Below are positions 15,869 through 24,095 of a stretch of DNA of 37,236 nt, piece after piece. A program made the position numbers and the translations under genes. This DNA is from DAOMNO01 sp035443885 (lineage in GTDB: Bacteria; Planctomycetota; Phycisphaerae; Phycisphaerales; SM1A02): the NCBI GenBank assembly GCA_035443885.1, contig DAOMNO010000022.1:1-37236 (forward strand), in the 5' to 3' direction. Numbering within the stretch: position 1 is the stretch's first letter; each line of letters begins with the position of its first letter. The notes beneath the pieces were generated by a model that had not been told where the DNA came from, did not search any database, and worked only from the letters and a program-made list of their open reading frames with translations.

Positions 15869-16363
15869 ATGCAAACTATTCTCTTCGTCTGCACCGGAAA
15901 CACCTGTCGAAGCCCTATGGCGGAAGCGATTGCGCGCCATTGGCTCGACGCAGGCGAACTGGGCGACGGAAAGCGGTTTTTCGTTGCGTCGGCGGGCCTT
16001 GCAGCGGGGAATGGCGCGCCGATGTCTTCCGGCACGGTTGCGGCGCTCAAGGAGATCGGCATTGATGCGGAAGCGCATGCGTCGCATTCAAAGGGTCTGA
16101 GCGCAGAAATGATCCGCAATGCTGCACTCGTGCTGTGCATGACGGAGGACCACGCCATCCGTGCGCGGCGACTGGTTCGGGGGGAGCCGGAGCATGAAGC
16201 GAAGATCATGCCTCTGGACCCGAAAAAGGATATGGACGATCCCATCGGCATGGGCGACGGTGCGTACCATGCGCTCGCCCGCCGTATGAAGAAACTGATT
16301 CCGCAACGCCTCAAGGAGCTGCTGTCCAATGAAGATCGCCCTCGGGTCGGATCATCGAGGTGA
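15869..16363 (+). CDS. Low-molecular-weight protein-tyrosine phosphatase family
   Basis: A 164-residue phosphatase. The P-loop C-x5-R-S is right at the N-terminus: VCTGNTCRSPMAEAI. The general-acid Asp lies in the typical DDP motif (MDDPIGMGDGAYHALARRM). In Gram-negative bacteria such enzymes often accompany exopolysaccharide or arginine-kinase signalling; arsenate reductases share the fold, but no ars genes are near. Start is ATG 15869, with an in-frame GTG two codons upstream. The 3' end overlaps rpiB by 35 bp, the usual arrangement for this gene pair in several bacterial lineages. Confidence 0.9.
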   Translation: MQTILFVCTGNTCRSPMAEAIARHWLDAGELGDGKRFFVASAGLAAGNGAPMSSGTVAALKEIGIDAEAHASHSKGLSAEMIRNAALVLCMTEDHAIRARRLVRGEPEHEAKIMPLDPKKDMDDPIGMGDGAYHALARRMKKLIPQRLKELLSNEDRPRVGSSR

Positions 16364-16793
16364 TGAGACGCTGAAATCGCTGGTGCCGACGCTGCGCGGA
16401 CAGGGGCACGAGGTCATTCTCGTTGGTCCGTGTGACGGCACATCGCGCGATTACCCTGAGGAAGCCTGGCTCGTTGCACAGGCGGTTGCATCGGGCCGCG
16501 CCGAGCGGGGCATACTCGTCTGCGGTTCGGGCATCGGGGTGTCCATCGCAGCGAACAAGGTGCACGGCGTGCGCGCCGCGCTGGCTTACGATGAATACGC
16601 AGCCGAAATGTGCCGCAAGCACAACGACGCCAATGTGCTCTGTCTCTCAGGCGACGGTATGTCGTCCGTGCAGGTTCACCGCGCCGTCGCAGCGTTCTTG
16701 AATTCGGAGTTCGAGGGCGGCCGCCACTTGCGTCGCGTGAACAAGATTCGCGCCATTGAGCGTGGCGAAGACCCCACGAAGCTCGCTACCTGA
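16329..16793 (+). CDS. rpiB: Ribose 5-phosphate isomerase B
   Basis: A 154-residue RpiB/LacAB-family sugar-phosphate isomerase that interconverts ribulose 5-phosphate and ribose 5-phosphate in the pentose phosphate pathway. Evidence: MKIALGSDHRGDETLK at the start, active-site Cys65 in GILVCGSGIGVSIAANK, and the ring-opening His98 in RKHNDANVLCLSG. Length is normal. AAGGAG lies about 10 bases before the ATG, inside the phosphatase gene that it overlaps, so the two are co-transcribed. Confidence 0.95.
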   Translation: MKIALGSDHRGDETLKSLVPTLRGQGHEVILVGPCDGTSRDYPEEAWLVAQAVASGRAERGILVCGSGIGVSIAANKVHGVRAALAYDEYAAEMCRKHNDANVLCLSGDGMSSVQVHRAVAAFLNSEFEGGRHLRRVNKIRAIERGEDPTKLAT

Positions 16794-16816
16794 CGAGCGC
16801 ATCGGCTTGTATCCGC

Positions 16817-17956
16817 ATGGACCCCATCACGCACACAACGCTCGGCGCGCTGGCGGCTTATGCCATCATTGGCAGACGGCTGGGTCGAAGCCCGCGCATG
16901 GGTGAAGAACCCACGGGTTCGCCGCGTGGCGCGGGTGCGTTGCTCTTCGGCGCGGCGGGCGGCGCGCTGCCTGATGTTGATGTGTTCTGGGGCAGCCTTG
17001 CCGACCCCGCGCTGCCGTGGGAACACCACCGCCATTTCACCCACGCGCTCGCGTTCATTCCCGTCGGCGGGTTGCTGGCTGCCGCTCCGTTGCTGCTGCT
17101 GTTCAGACGGTATCGGCCGCAGGCAGGGCTGGCGTATCTCGCAGCGACCATCGGCTGCGCAACGCATGGCGTCAATGACACGCTTACCAGCTACGGCACG
17201 TTTCTCTACTGGCCGTTCGTCAACGCGCGAGTCTCGTGGGACCTCATCAGCATCATCGACCCGCTGTTCACGCTCACGCTCATTCTTGGCATTCTGTTCG
17301 GGCTTCTTTTCTCCAGCGCACGGCCGGCGCGCCTCGCGCTGTCGCTCGCGATTCTCTATCTCGGCATCGCGTTCGCGCAGCAGCAGCGCGTGTTGGGCGT
17401 GCAGCGCGAGCTGGCTGCAGAGCGAGGCCACACCATCGAGCGAGGCAGAGCGATGCCCACGATGGGCAACATCATCATCTGGCGATCGCTGTATCAAGCG
17501 GAAGGCCGGTTGCACGCAGACGCGGTGTATGCATCGCCTTTCGGGCGTGTTCGAGTGCAGCGAGGCGAATCCGTCGAGGTGCTCACGCTGGACGAGGTTA
17601 CGAGACTCGTGCCAGATGAGCGCAGCCCGCAGCACGAGCGCGTGCAGCATGTATTCGTCGGGTTTCGCGATTTTGCGGACGGCTACGTCGCGTGGGCTTC
17701 GCTCGCTGCGGACGGTGGAGGCGCGGCTGGCGACATGCGATATTCACTTCGCACGGAAGGCTTCGCGCCGCTGTGGGGCATCGCCATCGAGCCGCGCAGG
17801 GGACTGGAACCGGTGCGATGGGTGAGCCTGCGATCGCCGGACGGCGAAACACGAGGCGAAGCGATTCGTCGGCTTTGGCGCGACCTCTGGTCGCCTGGTG
17901 AGGTGTTTACGACCGCTCATCGGGGGAAGAAAAAGCCAGATCAGGAGAGACCGTGA
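16817..17956 (+). CDS. YdjM/DUF457-type membrane-bound metal-dependent hydrolase
   Basis: A 379-residue inner-membrane protein. The N-terminus DPITHTTLGALAAYA, ALPDVDVFWG, HHRHFTHALAF and THGVNDTLTSYGT carry the His/Asp pattern of the DUF457 (YdjM/LexA-regulated) family. Four to five hydrophobic helices follow up to about residue 195. The C-terminal 180 residues are soluble, with beta strands. Relative to the family as I know it, the stretch RSPRMGEEPTGSPRGAG after the first helix looks inserted. Its DNA contains the palindrome GAACCC-AC-GGGTTC at 16907-16920. Substrate unknown; the hydrolase label rests on metal-ligand residues only. It follows rpiB by 23 bp. Confidence 0.8.
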   Translation: MDPITHTTLGALAAYAIIGRRLGRSPRMGEEPTGSPRGAGALLFGAAGGALPDVDVFWGSLADPALPWEHHRHFTHALAFIPVGGLLAAAPLLLLFRRYRPQAGLAYLAATIGCATHGVNDTLTSYGTFLYWPFVNARVSWDLISIIDPLFTLTLILGILFGLLFSSARPARLALSLAILYLGIAFAQQQRVLGVQRELAAERGHTIERGRAMPTMGNIIIWRSLYQAEGRLHADAVYASPFGRVRVQRGESVEVLTLDEVTRLVPDERSPQHERVQHVFVGFRDFADGYVAWASLAADGGGAAGDMRYSLRTEGFAPLWGIAIEPRRGLEPVRWVSLRSPDGETRGEAIRRLWRDLWSPGEVFTTAHRGKKKPDQERP

Positions 17957-18252
17957 AGTCTGGCATAAAGGCCAGGGTGCTGCAGGAAGCTTGACCCGAT
18001 GCTGCTGCCCGCTAGGCTTCATTCGTCGATGCCCCGGTTTTTCAGCATCATCGCGATTATCATTGCCGTGCCCCGCGAGGGCGAGCCGCGATAAGTGCGT
18101 GATAGCAACGCATGAAGTCGTTTCGGCTCCGCCCAATCGCGGGGCCGAGTTTGTTTCCTGACCGAGTTTGTTCATCATCGAATACGGATCGATATCACAC
18201 ATGTGCACGGATCAAGGTTCAGACGACGTGTCATGCACACATGAAACCACGG
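17957..18252. other. Intergenic stretch upstream of ileS
   Basis: Together with the octamer array that follows, this makes a 350-bp gap without a credible gene. Short palindromic words are visible (CACATGTG, GTGTCATGCACAC), but I see no clear promoter, T-box, riboswitch or terminator with a T-tract. Reading frames across it are short and lack ribosome binding sites. Confidence 0.5.
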
Positions 18253-18284
18253 TGTTGATCTGTTGACATGTTGACCTTTTGACG
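18253..18284 (+). repeat. Octamer tandem repeat TGTTGAC(N), four copies
   Basis: Four consecutive 8-bp units, TGTTGATC, TGTTGACA, TGTTGACC and TTTTGACG, end 22 bp before the ileS ATG. Each contains a TTGA(C) core that resembles a -35 box, so the array could influence ileS transcription. It could equally be a simple slippage repeat. Confidence 0.75.
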
Positions 18285-18306
18285 TGTCCTTTTTTCCGCA
18301 AATGCC

Positions 18307-21210
18307 ATGACTGAAGCCACGAAGAAAACGTACAAGCAGACGCTGAACCTGCCGCAGACACCGTTCCCCATGCGAGCGAATCTCGCGCAGAACGAGCCGC
18401 AATCGCAGAAGCGATGGGAGAACTCGAATCTGTATGCGCAGGCGATTGCTGCCCGCGAAGCCGCCGATTCGCCTCGCTTCGTGTTTCACGATGGCCCGCC
18501 CTATGCCAACGCTTCGCTGCACGTAGGCCACCTGCTGAACAAGGTGCTCAAGGATTTTGTCGTGCGCAGCAAGCTGATGGCGGGCAATCTCTGCCCGTAT
18601 ATTCCCGGCTGGGACTGCCACGGCCTGCCGATTGAGCATCGTGTAATGACGGAGCTGATTGAATCAGGCAAAGCTGCGAAGCTGGACACATTGACGGAAG
18701 ATCAGCGTCGGATGGCGGTCCGCCGTGAATGCGCCAAGCACGCTGAGAAGTCGATCCAGCTTCAGATGAGCCAGATGAAGCGCATGCTCACGCTGGCGGA
18801 TTATGAGCATCCATATCTGACCATGCTGCCGGAGTATGAAGGCGCAGTGCTGGACGTGTTTGCGACACTCGTCGAGCGCGGCCTCGTCTATCGCGCGCTG
18901 AAGCCCGTGCACTGGTCGATCGCCAATCAGACCGCGCTTGCTGAGGCCGAGCTTGAATATGAGGATCGTGAAGACCCGTCGATCTACGTTGACTTTGAAG
19001 TTGCCGCCGGAAGTAAATCGCAGGTGGAGCAGGCATTTGGTGTGGAGTTGGATCAGACGCCTTCGCTGATGATCTGGACGACGACGCCCTGGACGTTGCC
19101 CGCCAACCTCGCCATCGCGGTGCATCCGCGCTATCGCTATGCCCTGGTGCAGGTGGACGGCAACATCTCCGTCATTGCGCGCGAACTTGCAGAGAAGGTA
19201 ACGAAGATCGGCAAGGCGGAAGATGTGCAGGTGCTTGCGGAATGCGACGGCAGCGCGCTGGTGGGCGTTGTGTATCGGCACCCGTTCATCGAGCGCGAGG
19301 GGCGCATTGTCGCGGCGGAGTACGTTACGCTTGAAGACGGCACTGGCCTCGTGCATACCGCGCCGGGCCACGGGCAGGAAGACTATCAGACTGGTTTGCG
19401 CGAGGGACTGGATATCTACTGCCCCGTGAAAGCCGACGGCACGTTCGATGACACCGCGCCGAAGTGGTTGCGCGGCGTGAGCGTGTGGGATGCAAATGAA
19501 AAAGTGATGGCGCACCTGCGCGAGTCCGGCCACCTTTTCCACTCGCATCGCTTCACGCACAGCTATCCACACGATTGGCGCAGCAAGACGCCGGTGATCT
19601 TCCGCGCGACGGAACAGTGGTTTGTGGGTGTGGATATGGCTGTCGAAGCCCACGGATTGCAATCCGTGGGCTTGGCTCAAGGCGCATCGTTGCGTGCTCG
19701 CGCGCTGGATGTTGTCGCCAACGCGATCAAGTTCATCCCAGAATGGGGCCGCAACCGCATGCGCGGCATGTTGGAATCTCGCCCGGACTGGTGCCTTTCG
19801 CGCCAGCGCGCGTGGGGCCTGCCCATCCCTGCCTTTGCCTTGCCGGATGGAACGATCTTCATGACGGCTGCGTCCGTGCGCGCCGTCGCGAAGGTCTTCG
19901 CAGCGCGGGGCAGCGATGCATGGTTCACGGAATCGCCCGAACAATTGCTTGAGCAGTATGACCCGGCGAGCGATATCGATTTGAAATCTCAAATCTCAAA
20001 TCTCAAATCCTCTCTCACCAAGCTTTACGACATCTTCGATGTCTGGTTTGAATCCGGCTCATCCTGGCACGCTGTCGTCTGCACGCGAGGTATGGCGCGC
20101 GAAACCGGCCCAGCGACCGACCTGTACCTTGAAGGCTCCGACCAGCATCGTGGCTGGTTCCAGCTTTCGCTGCTTCCCGCGCTGGGCGTTACCGGCCACT
20201 CGCCGTTTGCCAGTGTGCTCACGCACGGCTTCATGGTCGATAAAGACGGCAGGAAGATGTCGAAGAGCGGCGGCAACGCACTGGATGTTGACACACTGCT
20301 CAAAGACTTCGGCGCGGATGTGTGCAGGTGGTGGGTCAGCTCGCTGCCATATGAAAACGACATCAAGGTTGATCTTTCCTTCTTTGAGCAGGCTGGTGAA
20401 AGCTATCGCAAGGTGCGCAACACGCTGCGCTTCTTGCTGAGCAATCTGTATGACTTCAAATGCACGCCGAACGATCCCGGCGCGGGCGGCGTCTGCGGCG
20501 ATTGTGTTGATTTTTCACGCATCGCGCCCACGTCCATCGACGCATTCATTCTCGAACAGGCGGCTGCGCTGCAGAAGCGTGTGGTTGAAGCGTATGAGAC
20601 CTACCAGTTCCGCCGCGCGCATCAGTTGCTGTATGACTTCTGCAATGACACCCTTTCTGCACTGTATTGCGTTGCGGTGAAAGATCGGCTGTATTGCGAT
20701 GCGCCGCGGTCGCTCCGCCGCCGCACCTCGCAGACGGTGATGTGGATGCTGACGGAAATGCTCTGTCGGCTGCTCGCGCCGCTTCTGCCGCATACAGCGG
20801 ATGAGGCGTATCGCACGCTATGGGGGGATGATTCGAAGACCGTGCATCTTGAAACGCTGTTTGCGTTCGAGTTCGCAGCGGATGCAGATTGGTCAACGGT
20901 GCTTGAAGCGCGTGAAGCCGCGCTCAAGGCATTGGAAGACGCGAAATCACGAGGCATTGAGAACCCGCTCGACGCGGAGATCGAGTTGCCTGACCCGCGC
21001 GGCACGCTGGGTAAGTTCGCAGCGGATTTACCCGATCTACTGGGCGTTTCGCGCGTTCGGTTCAGCGCAACGGCCACCTCGTCAACAGTGAGCGACCTGC
21101 GCGAAGAGCCTCGTTGTGAGCGATCATGGAAGCGAGACGGCACCGTGAAGCAGCGCAGCGACGGCGGCTGGCTCACCGATCGCGATGCGGAAGCCGTCGG
21201 GGTCGCCTAA
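18307..21210 (+). CDS. ileS: Isoleucyl-tRNA synthetase with in-frame repeat insertions
   Basis: A 967-residue class I synthetase that charges tRNA-Ile. The HIGH motif is H72-V-G-H75 and KMSKS is at 650-654. Family blocks such as PYIPGWDCHGLPIEH and GSDQHRGWFQLSLL are intact. Two short segments look inserted: residues about 447-460 (EAHGLQSVGLAQ), encoded by a 28-nt palindrome, and 559-568 (LKSQISNLKS), encoded by a heptamer array. Both stay in frame and fall in loops between conserved blocks. The C-terminal zinc-ribbon region is eroded: RCERSWKRDG keeps one Cys but lacks its partner. The protein is slightly longer than E. coli IleRS (938). No Shine-Dalgarno is seen before the ATG. Confidence 0.95.
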   Translation: MTEATKKTYKQTLNLPQTPFPMRANLAQNEPQSQKRWENSNLYAQAIAAREAADSPRFVFHDGPPYANASLHVGHLLNKVLKDFVVRSKLMAGNLCPYIPGWDCHGLPIEHRVMTELIESGKAAKLDTLTEDQRRMAVRRECAKHAEKSIQLQMSQMKRMLTLADYEHPYLTMLPEYEGAVLDVFATLVERGLVYRALKPVHWSIANQTALAEAELEYEDREDPSIYVDFEVAAGSKSQVEQAFGVELDQTPSLMIWTTTPWTLPANLAIAVHPRYRYALVQVDGNISVIARELAEKVTKIGKAEDVQVLAECDGSALVGVVYRHPFIEREGRIVAAEYVTLEDGTGLVHTAPGHGQEDYQTGLREGLDIYCPVKADGTFDDTAPKWLRGVSVWDANEKVMAHLRESGHLFHSHRFTHSYPHDWRSKTPVIFRATEQWFVGVDMAVEAHGLQSVGLAQGASLRARALDVVANAIKFIPEWGRNRMRGMLESRPDWCLSRQRAWGLPIPAFALPDGTIFMTAASVRAVAKVFAARGSDAWFTESPEQLLEQYDPASDIDLKSQISNLKSSLTKLYDIFDVWFESGSSWHAVVCTRGMARETGPATDLYLEGSDQHRGWFQLSLLPALGVTGHSPFASVLTHGFMVDKDGRKMSKSGGNALDVDTLLKDFGADVCRWWVSSLPYENDIKVDLSFFEQAGESYRKVRNTLRFLLSNLYDFKCTPNDPGAGGVCGDCVDFSRIAPTSIDAFILEQAAALQKRVVEAYETYQFRRAHQLLYDFCNDTLSALYCVAVKDRLYCDAPRSLRRRTSQTVMWMLTEMLCRLLAPLLPHTADEAYRTLWGDDSKTVHLETLFAFEFAADADWSTVLEAREAALKALEDAKSRGIENPLDAEIELPDPRGTLGKFAADLPDLLGVSRVRFSATATSSTVSDLREEPRCERSWKRDGTVKQRSDGGWLTDRDAEAVGVA
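19646..19673. repeat. 28-nt perfect palindrome inside ileS
   Basis: The left arm AAGCCCACGGATTG is the exact reverse complement of the right arm CAATCCGTGGGCTT, with no spacer. It encodes about nine residues in the editing/connective region of IleRS at a place where I recall no such residues in E. coli IleRS. It matches the palindrome of the dnaK terminator (27652-27679) at 23 of 28 positions, so it looks like one copy of a dispersed palindromic element. Confidence 0.8.
19984..20009 (+). repeat. AAATCTC heptamer array inside ileS, about 3.7 copies
   Basis: Units at 19984-19990, 19991-19997 and 19998-20004, then a partial unit to 20009. The coded peptide is LKSQISNLKS. A 7-bp unit shifts frame each copy, so three copies give one 7-residue repeat in frame. 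It is AT-rich in an otherwise GC-rich gene, which suggests insertion or slippage. Confidence 0.8.
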
Positions 21211-21225
21211 GCGTCGGTCGCTACC

Positions 21226-21861
21226 ATGTTGCACATGGATTCCGTCGTCGAGAACGCCTATGCCTTCCTTCGCGCTCACACGCGGGCTGATCTGCGCTTT
21301 GAGGAGCATCTGCGCCCGATTAAGTACGTCATCGCGCCGGACGGCAGGCTCGTCTCGCCGGTGATGGTGGCGATGCTCGACGCGGTGGATACGGTGCTCT
21401 TCGTGCCGGAGTGCGTTGAAGACGCGATGGAGATCATGGTAACGCTGGAGCCGTTCGCGGAGCGGGGCGAGTTCGGCGCGGTTGCAGATCGCTGGCGTAT
21501 TCATCACGGCGAGCCGGAGGATGTTCGCTGGGCGTTCATGCATATTGATGTCGCGCGGTTTGCGGAGCAAGTCATCGACGGCGATGCGCTCATGCGGCCC
21601 AACGCACTCGCGGAAGTCGAATCGCGCATCTGTCGGCATATGAACGATGACCATACGGATGACTTGCGAGCCCTGTGCCTGTGCTTTGCAAAGATCGAAG
21701 TCGAGCAGCCAGTGATGGTCGCCATCGACCCCGGCGGCATCGACGTTCGCGCACGCTTCGATGTCGTGCGAGTTCCTTCGACGGAGCCGATGCTCACGGC
21801 AGCAGACGCACGCCGCGTGCTGACGGCGATGACACATCACGCGCGAGGCGCCAATGCCTGA
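21226..21861 (+). CDS. DUF2470 / PPOX-like (HugZ-type) protein
   Basis: A 211-residue soluble protein. The C-terminal domain starts with ICRHMNDDHTDDLRALCLCFA (about residues 137-157), the His/Asp-rich signature of DUF2470, found at the C-terminus of pyridoxamine-phosphate-oxidase-like heme-handling proteins. The N-terminal half (FEEHLRPIKYVIAPDGRLVSPVMVAML) is a diverged split-barrel. FMN or heme binding is possible but not shown. An internal ATG at 21235 is an alternative start. It lies 15 bp after ileS and overlaps the next gene by 8 bp, so it belongs to the same run of genes. Confidence 0.75.
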   Translation: MLHMDSVVENAYAFLRAHTRADLRFEEHLRPIKYVIAPDGRLVSPVMVAMLDAVDTVLFVPECVEDAMEIMVTLEPFAERGEFGAVADRWRIHHGEPEDVRWAFMHIDVARFAEQVIDGDALMRPNALAEVESRICRHMNDDHTDDLRALCLCFAKIEVEQPVMVAIDPGGIDVRARFDVVRVPSTEPMLTAADARRVLTAMTHHARGANA

Positions 21862-22834
21862 GTCTCGCCGCATTGTGATTACGCGACCGTTGCCCGGCGA
21901 TCCTGTGCGCGAGCTGAAGCGCGCGGGCTTTGAGAATGTATGGATCAACCCTCGCGATGAGCGGATGCCTCGCGCGGATTTGTTGAGCGCGGTGCGCGGC
22001 GCGCATGCGGTGCTTTCCACGCCTGCGGATGTGCTCATCAATGCGGAGTTTTTCGACGCAGCGGGGCCGCAACTGGTGATCGTGAGCAACTACGCGGTCG
22101 GCGTGGACAACATCGACCTTGCAGAAGCGGCGAATCGTCATGTGATCGTCGGCCACACGCCCGGCGCGGTTGATGAACCCACGGCGGATATTGCATGGCT
22201 GCTGTTGCTCGCTGCGGCGCGACGCGCGACAGAAGGCTCTTCACTCGTGCGCAGCGGCGAATGGGGCGGCGTCAGTCCGAACGAATTGCTCGGCACGAGC
22301 GTCATCAGCAAGACGCTGCTGATCGTCGGCGCGGGTCGCATCGGCCTCGCCACGGCGAGGCGTTCCATCGGGTGGAACATGAAAGTGCTGTATCACGCGC
22401 GATCGCAGCATCCTGAGTACGAAGCTCCGCCGATTCATGCGAGGCGCGTTGGCCTCGAGGATGGATTACGAGAGGCGGATTTCGTGAGCATTCACACACC
22501 GCTGACGAACGAGACGCGCCACCTGATGAACACAGAGCGACTGGCGATGATGAAGCCGAGCGCGGTGCTCATCAACACGGCGCGCGGCCCGGTGGTGGAT
22601 GAAACGGCTCTTGTGCAGGCCTTGCGCGAAAGGCGCATTGCAGCAGCGGGGTTGGATGTGTTTGAGCGGGAGCCGCAGCTTGCGCCGGGCCTGGCGGAAC
22701 TGCCGAACGTGTTTCTGCTGCCGCACCTGGGCACCGCGACGGTGGAAGACCGCGAAGCGATGATGCGCCTTGCGGTGGCAAACATTGTTGCGGCTCTTTC
22801 GGGCAAACAACCGCTGCACGTCTTCAGGAAGTGA
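21854..22834 (+). CDS. D-isomer-specific 2-hydroxyacid dehydrogenase
   Basis: A 326-residue NAD(P)-dependent dehydrogenase of the glyoxylate/hydroxypyruvate reductase group, reducing 2-oxoacids to D-2-hydroxyacids. The Rossmann loop is GAGRIG (159-164). Catalytic residues are Arg244 in NTARGPVVDE, Glu273 in DVFEREP and His291 in LPHLGTAT. SNYAVGVDNIDL matches the substrate-binding domain. Glyoxylate is the likeliest substrate, but phosphoglycerate is not excluded from motifs alone. The start overlaps the end of the previous gene. Confidence 0.9.
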   Translation: MPESRRIVITRPLPGDPVRELKRAGFENVWINPRDERMPRADLLSAVRGAHAVLSTPADVLINAEFFDAAGPQLVIVSNYAVGVDNIDLAEAANRHVIVGHTPGAVDEPTADIAWLLLLAAARRATEGSSLVRSGEWGGVSPNELLGTSVISKTLLIVGAGRIGLATARRSIGWNMKVLYHARSQHPEYEAPPIHARRVGLEDGLREADFVSIHTPLTNETRHLMNTERLAMMKPSAVLINTARGPVVDETALVQALRERRIAAAGLDVFEREPQLAPGLAELPNVFLLPHLGTATVEDREAMMRLAVANIVAALSGKQPLHVFRK

Positions 22835-22874
22835 GCTGATGGTGCCCCGCGGTCGCTCTTCTTTATGGTGAAAC

Positions 22875-24092
22875 ATGACTGAAGCTGTCGCCATTCCAGT
22901 TGCCGAGTTCGCATCACGTCGCGAAAAGCTGCGATCGAAGCTTGGCTCATCCGTCGGCCTTATCTTTGCGGGCGATCATGTCTCGCATTCCGACGCGCCG
23001 TTCCGTCCGCATCCGCATTTTGAGTATCTGACTGGCGTAACGGATGAACCCGGTGCGGTCTTGATGCTTGATCCGGCTTCGCCCGTCGAGAGGCGGCGCG
23101 AGATGCTGTTCCTCCGGCCGCTGAATCCTGAGATTGAAAAATGGGATGGCTATCGACTGGAGATCGGCTCGGCGTTGCGCAAGCGCACTGGCTTTGATGC
23201 GATCTATCGGCTCAGTCATCTGCCGCAGTTCCTTGGCGATGCGGCGCGGCGGAGCAAGTCGCTGGCGTGCCTGCACCCGCTGGCGCGATATGACCAGCCG
23301 ATTTCACCTGATCTTGACGTGTTTCGCCGTGTGTGTGAGCGTGTGCCGGGTGTTTCGATTGATGACCGCAGCGAGCTGTTGGCGTCCATGCGCGCCGTGA
23401 AGTCGAGCGCGGAAGTGGCGATGATCCAGCGGGCGATCGACATCACCGCTCACGGGTTTGAAGCGATGATGCGGTCCGTTCGACCCGGCATGAGCGAGTT
23501 CGATGTGCAGGAGATCATCGAACACGCGTACCGCACGAACGGCGCGCGGTTGCTTGCATTCCCCGCCATTGTCGGCTCTGGTGTGAACTCCACCGTGCTG
23601 CACTACCGCGCGAACAGCAAGACGATCGAAGAAGGCGATCTCATCTGTATTGATTCGGGCGCGGCATACGGCGGGTATCACGCGGACATCACTCGCACCG
23701 TACCTGCATCCGGCCGCTTCACCACAAGGCAGCGCGAAGTGTATGACGTGGTGCTTCGCGCGGAAGAAGCTGCGATCAAAGCAGTGAAGGCGGGTGTGCG
23801 ACTGGCGGAGATCGACGCCGTTGCCCGCGCGATCATCACCAAAGCCGGTTTCGGCGATGCGTTCATTCACTCTATCGGCCACCATCTCGGTATCGAAACG
23901 CACGATGCATCACCCGATGAGCCGCTGAAGGCCGGCGCGGTCATCACCATCGAGCCGGGCATTTATCTGCCCGACGAGAAGATCGGTATTCGCATTGAAG
24001 ATGACGTGCTGGTCACGCGCACCGGCGCGAAAAACCTCTCGAAAGACATTCCTAAGTCTGTTGCGGATATCGAGCGGATCATGGCGGGCTGA
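22875..24092 (+). CDS. Xaa-Pro aminopeptidase (M24B)
   Basis: A 405-residue metallopeptidase that removes N-terminal residues preceding proline. It has an N-terminal creatinase-type domain (FEYLTGVTDEPGAVLML) and a pita-bread catalytic domain with the full ligand set: D260 (ICIDSGAAYGGYHAD), D271, H336 (HSIGHHLG), E360 (ITIEPGIYLP) and E375 (GIRIEDDVLV). Length and architecture match PepP. It lies 40 bp after the dehydrogenase gene and 3 bp before futalosine hydrolase. Confidence 0.92.
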   Translation: MTEAVAIPVAEFASRREKLRSKLGSSVGLIFAGDHVSHSDAPFRPHPHFEYLTGVTDEPGAVLMLDPASPVERRREMLFLRPLNPEIEKWDGYRLEIGSALRKRTGFDAIYRLSHLPQFLGDAARRSKSLACLHPLARYDQPISPDLDVFRRVCERVPGVSIDDRSELLASMRAVKSSAEVAMIQRAIDITAHGFEAMMRSVRPGMSEFDVQEIIEHAYRTNGARLLAFPAIVGSGVNSTVLHYRANSKTIEEGDLICIDSGAAYGGYHADITRTVPASGRFTTRQREVYDVVLRAEEAAIKAVKAGVRLAEIDAVARAIITKAGFGDAFIHSIGHHLGIETHDASPDEPLKAGAVITIEPGIYLPDEKIGIRIEDDVLVTRTGAKNLSKDIPKSVADIERIMAG

Positions 24093-24095
24093 TTC

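Noticed and set aside
16676..17650. 324-codon minus-strand frame opposite the YdjM-type gene
   Set aside because: Antisense to the conserved His/Asp motifs and helices; extreme Arg/Glu content marks it as a shadow frame.
18253..18284. Octamer array considered as a CRISPR fragment
   Set aside because: Units are contiguous with no spacers, and no cas gene is in the window.
18664..19992. 442-codon minus-strand open frame inside ileS
   Set aside because: Antisense to conserved IleRS blocks; composition is typical of a shadow frame and no motif is recognisable.
21124..22089. 321-codon minus-strand frame with a glyoxalase-like looking phrase (GDPDGFRIAIGEP)
   Set aside because: It is antisense to the 3' end of ileS and two good genes; the similarity is limited to about a dozen residues and no other glyoxalase motif is present.
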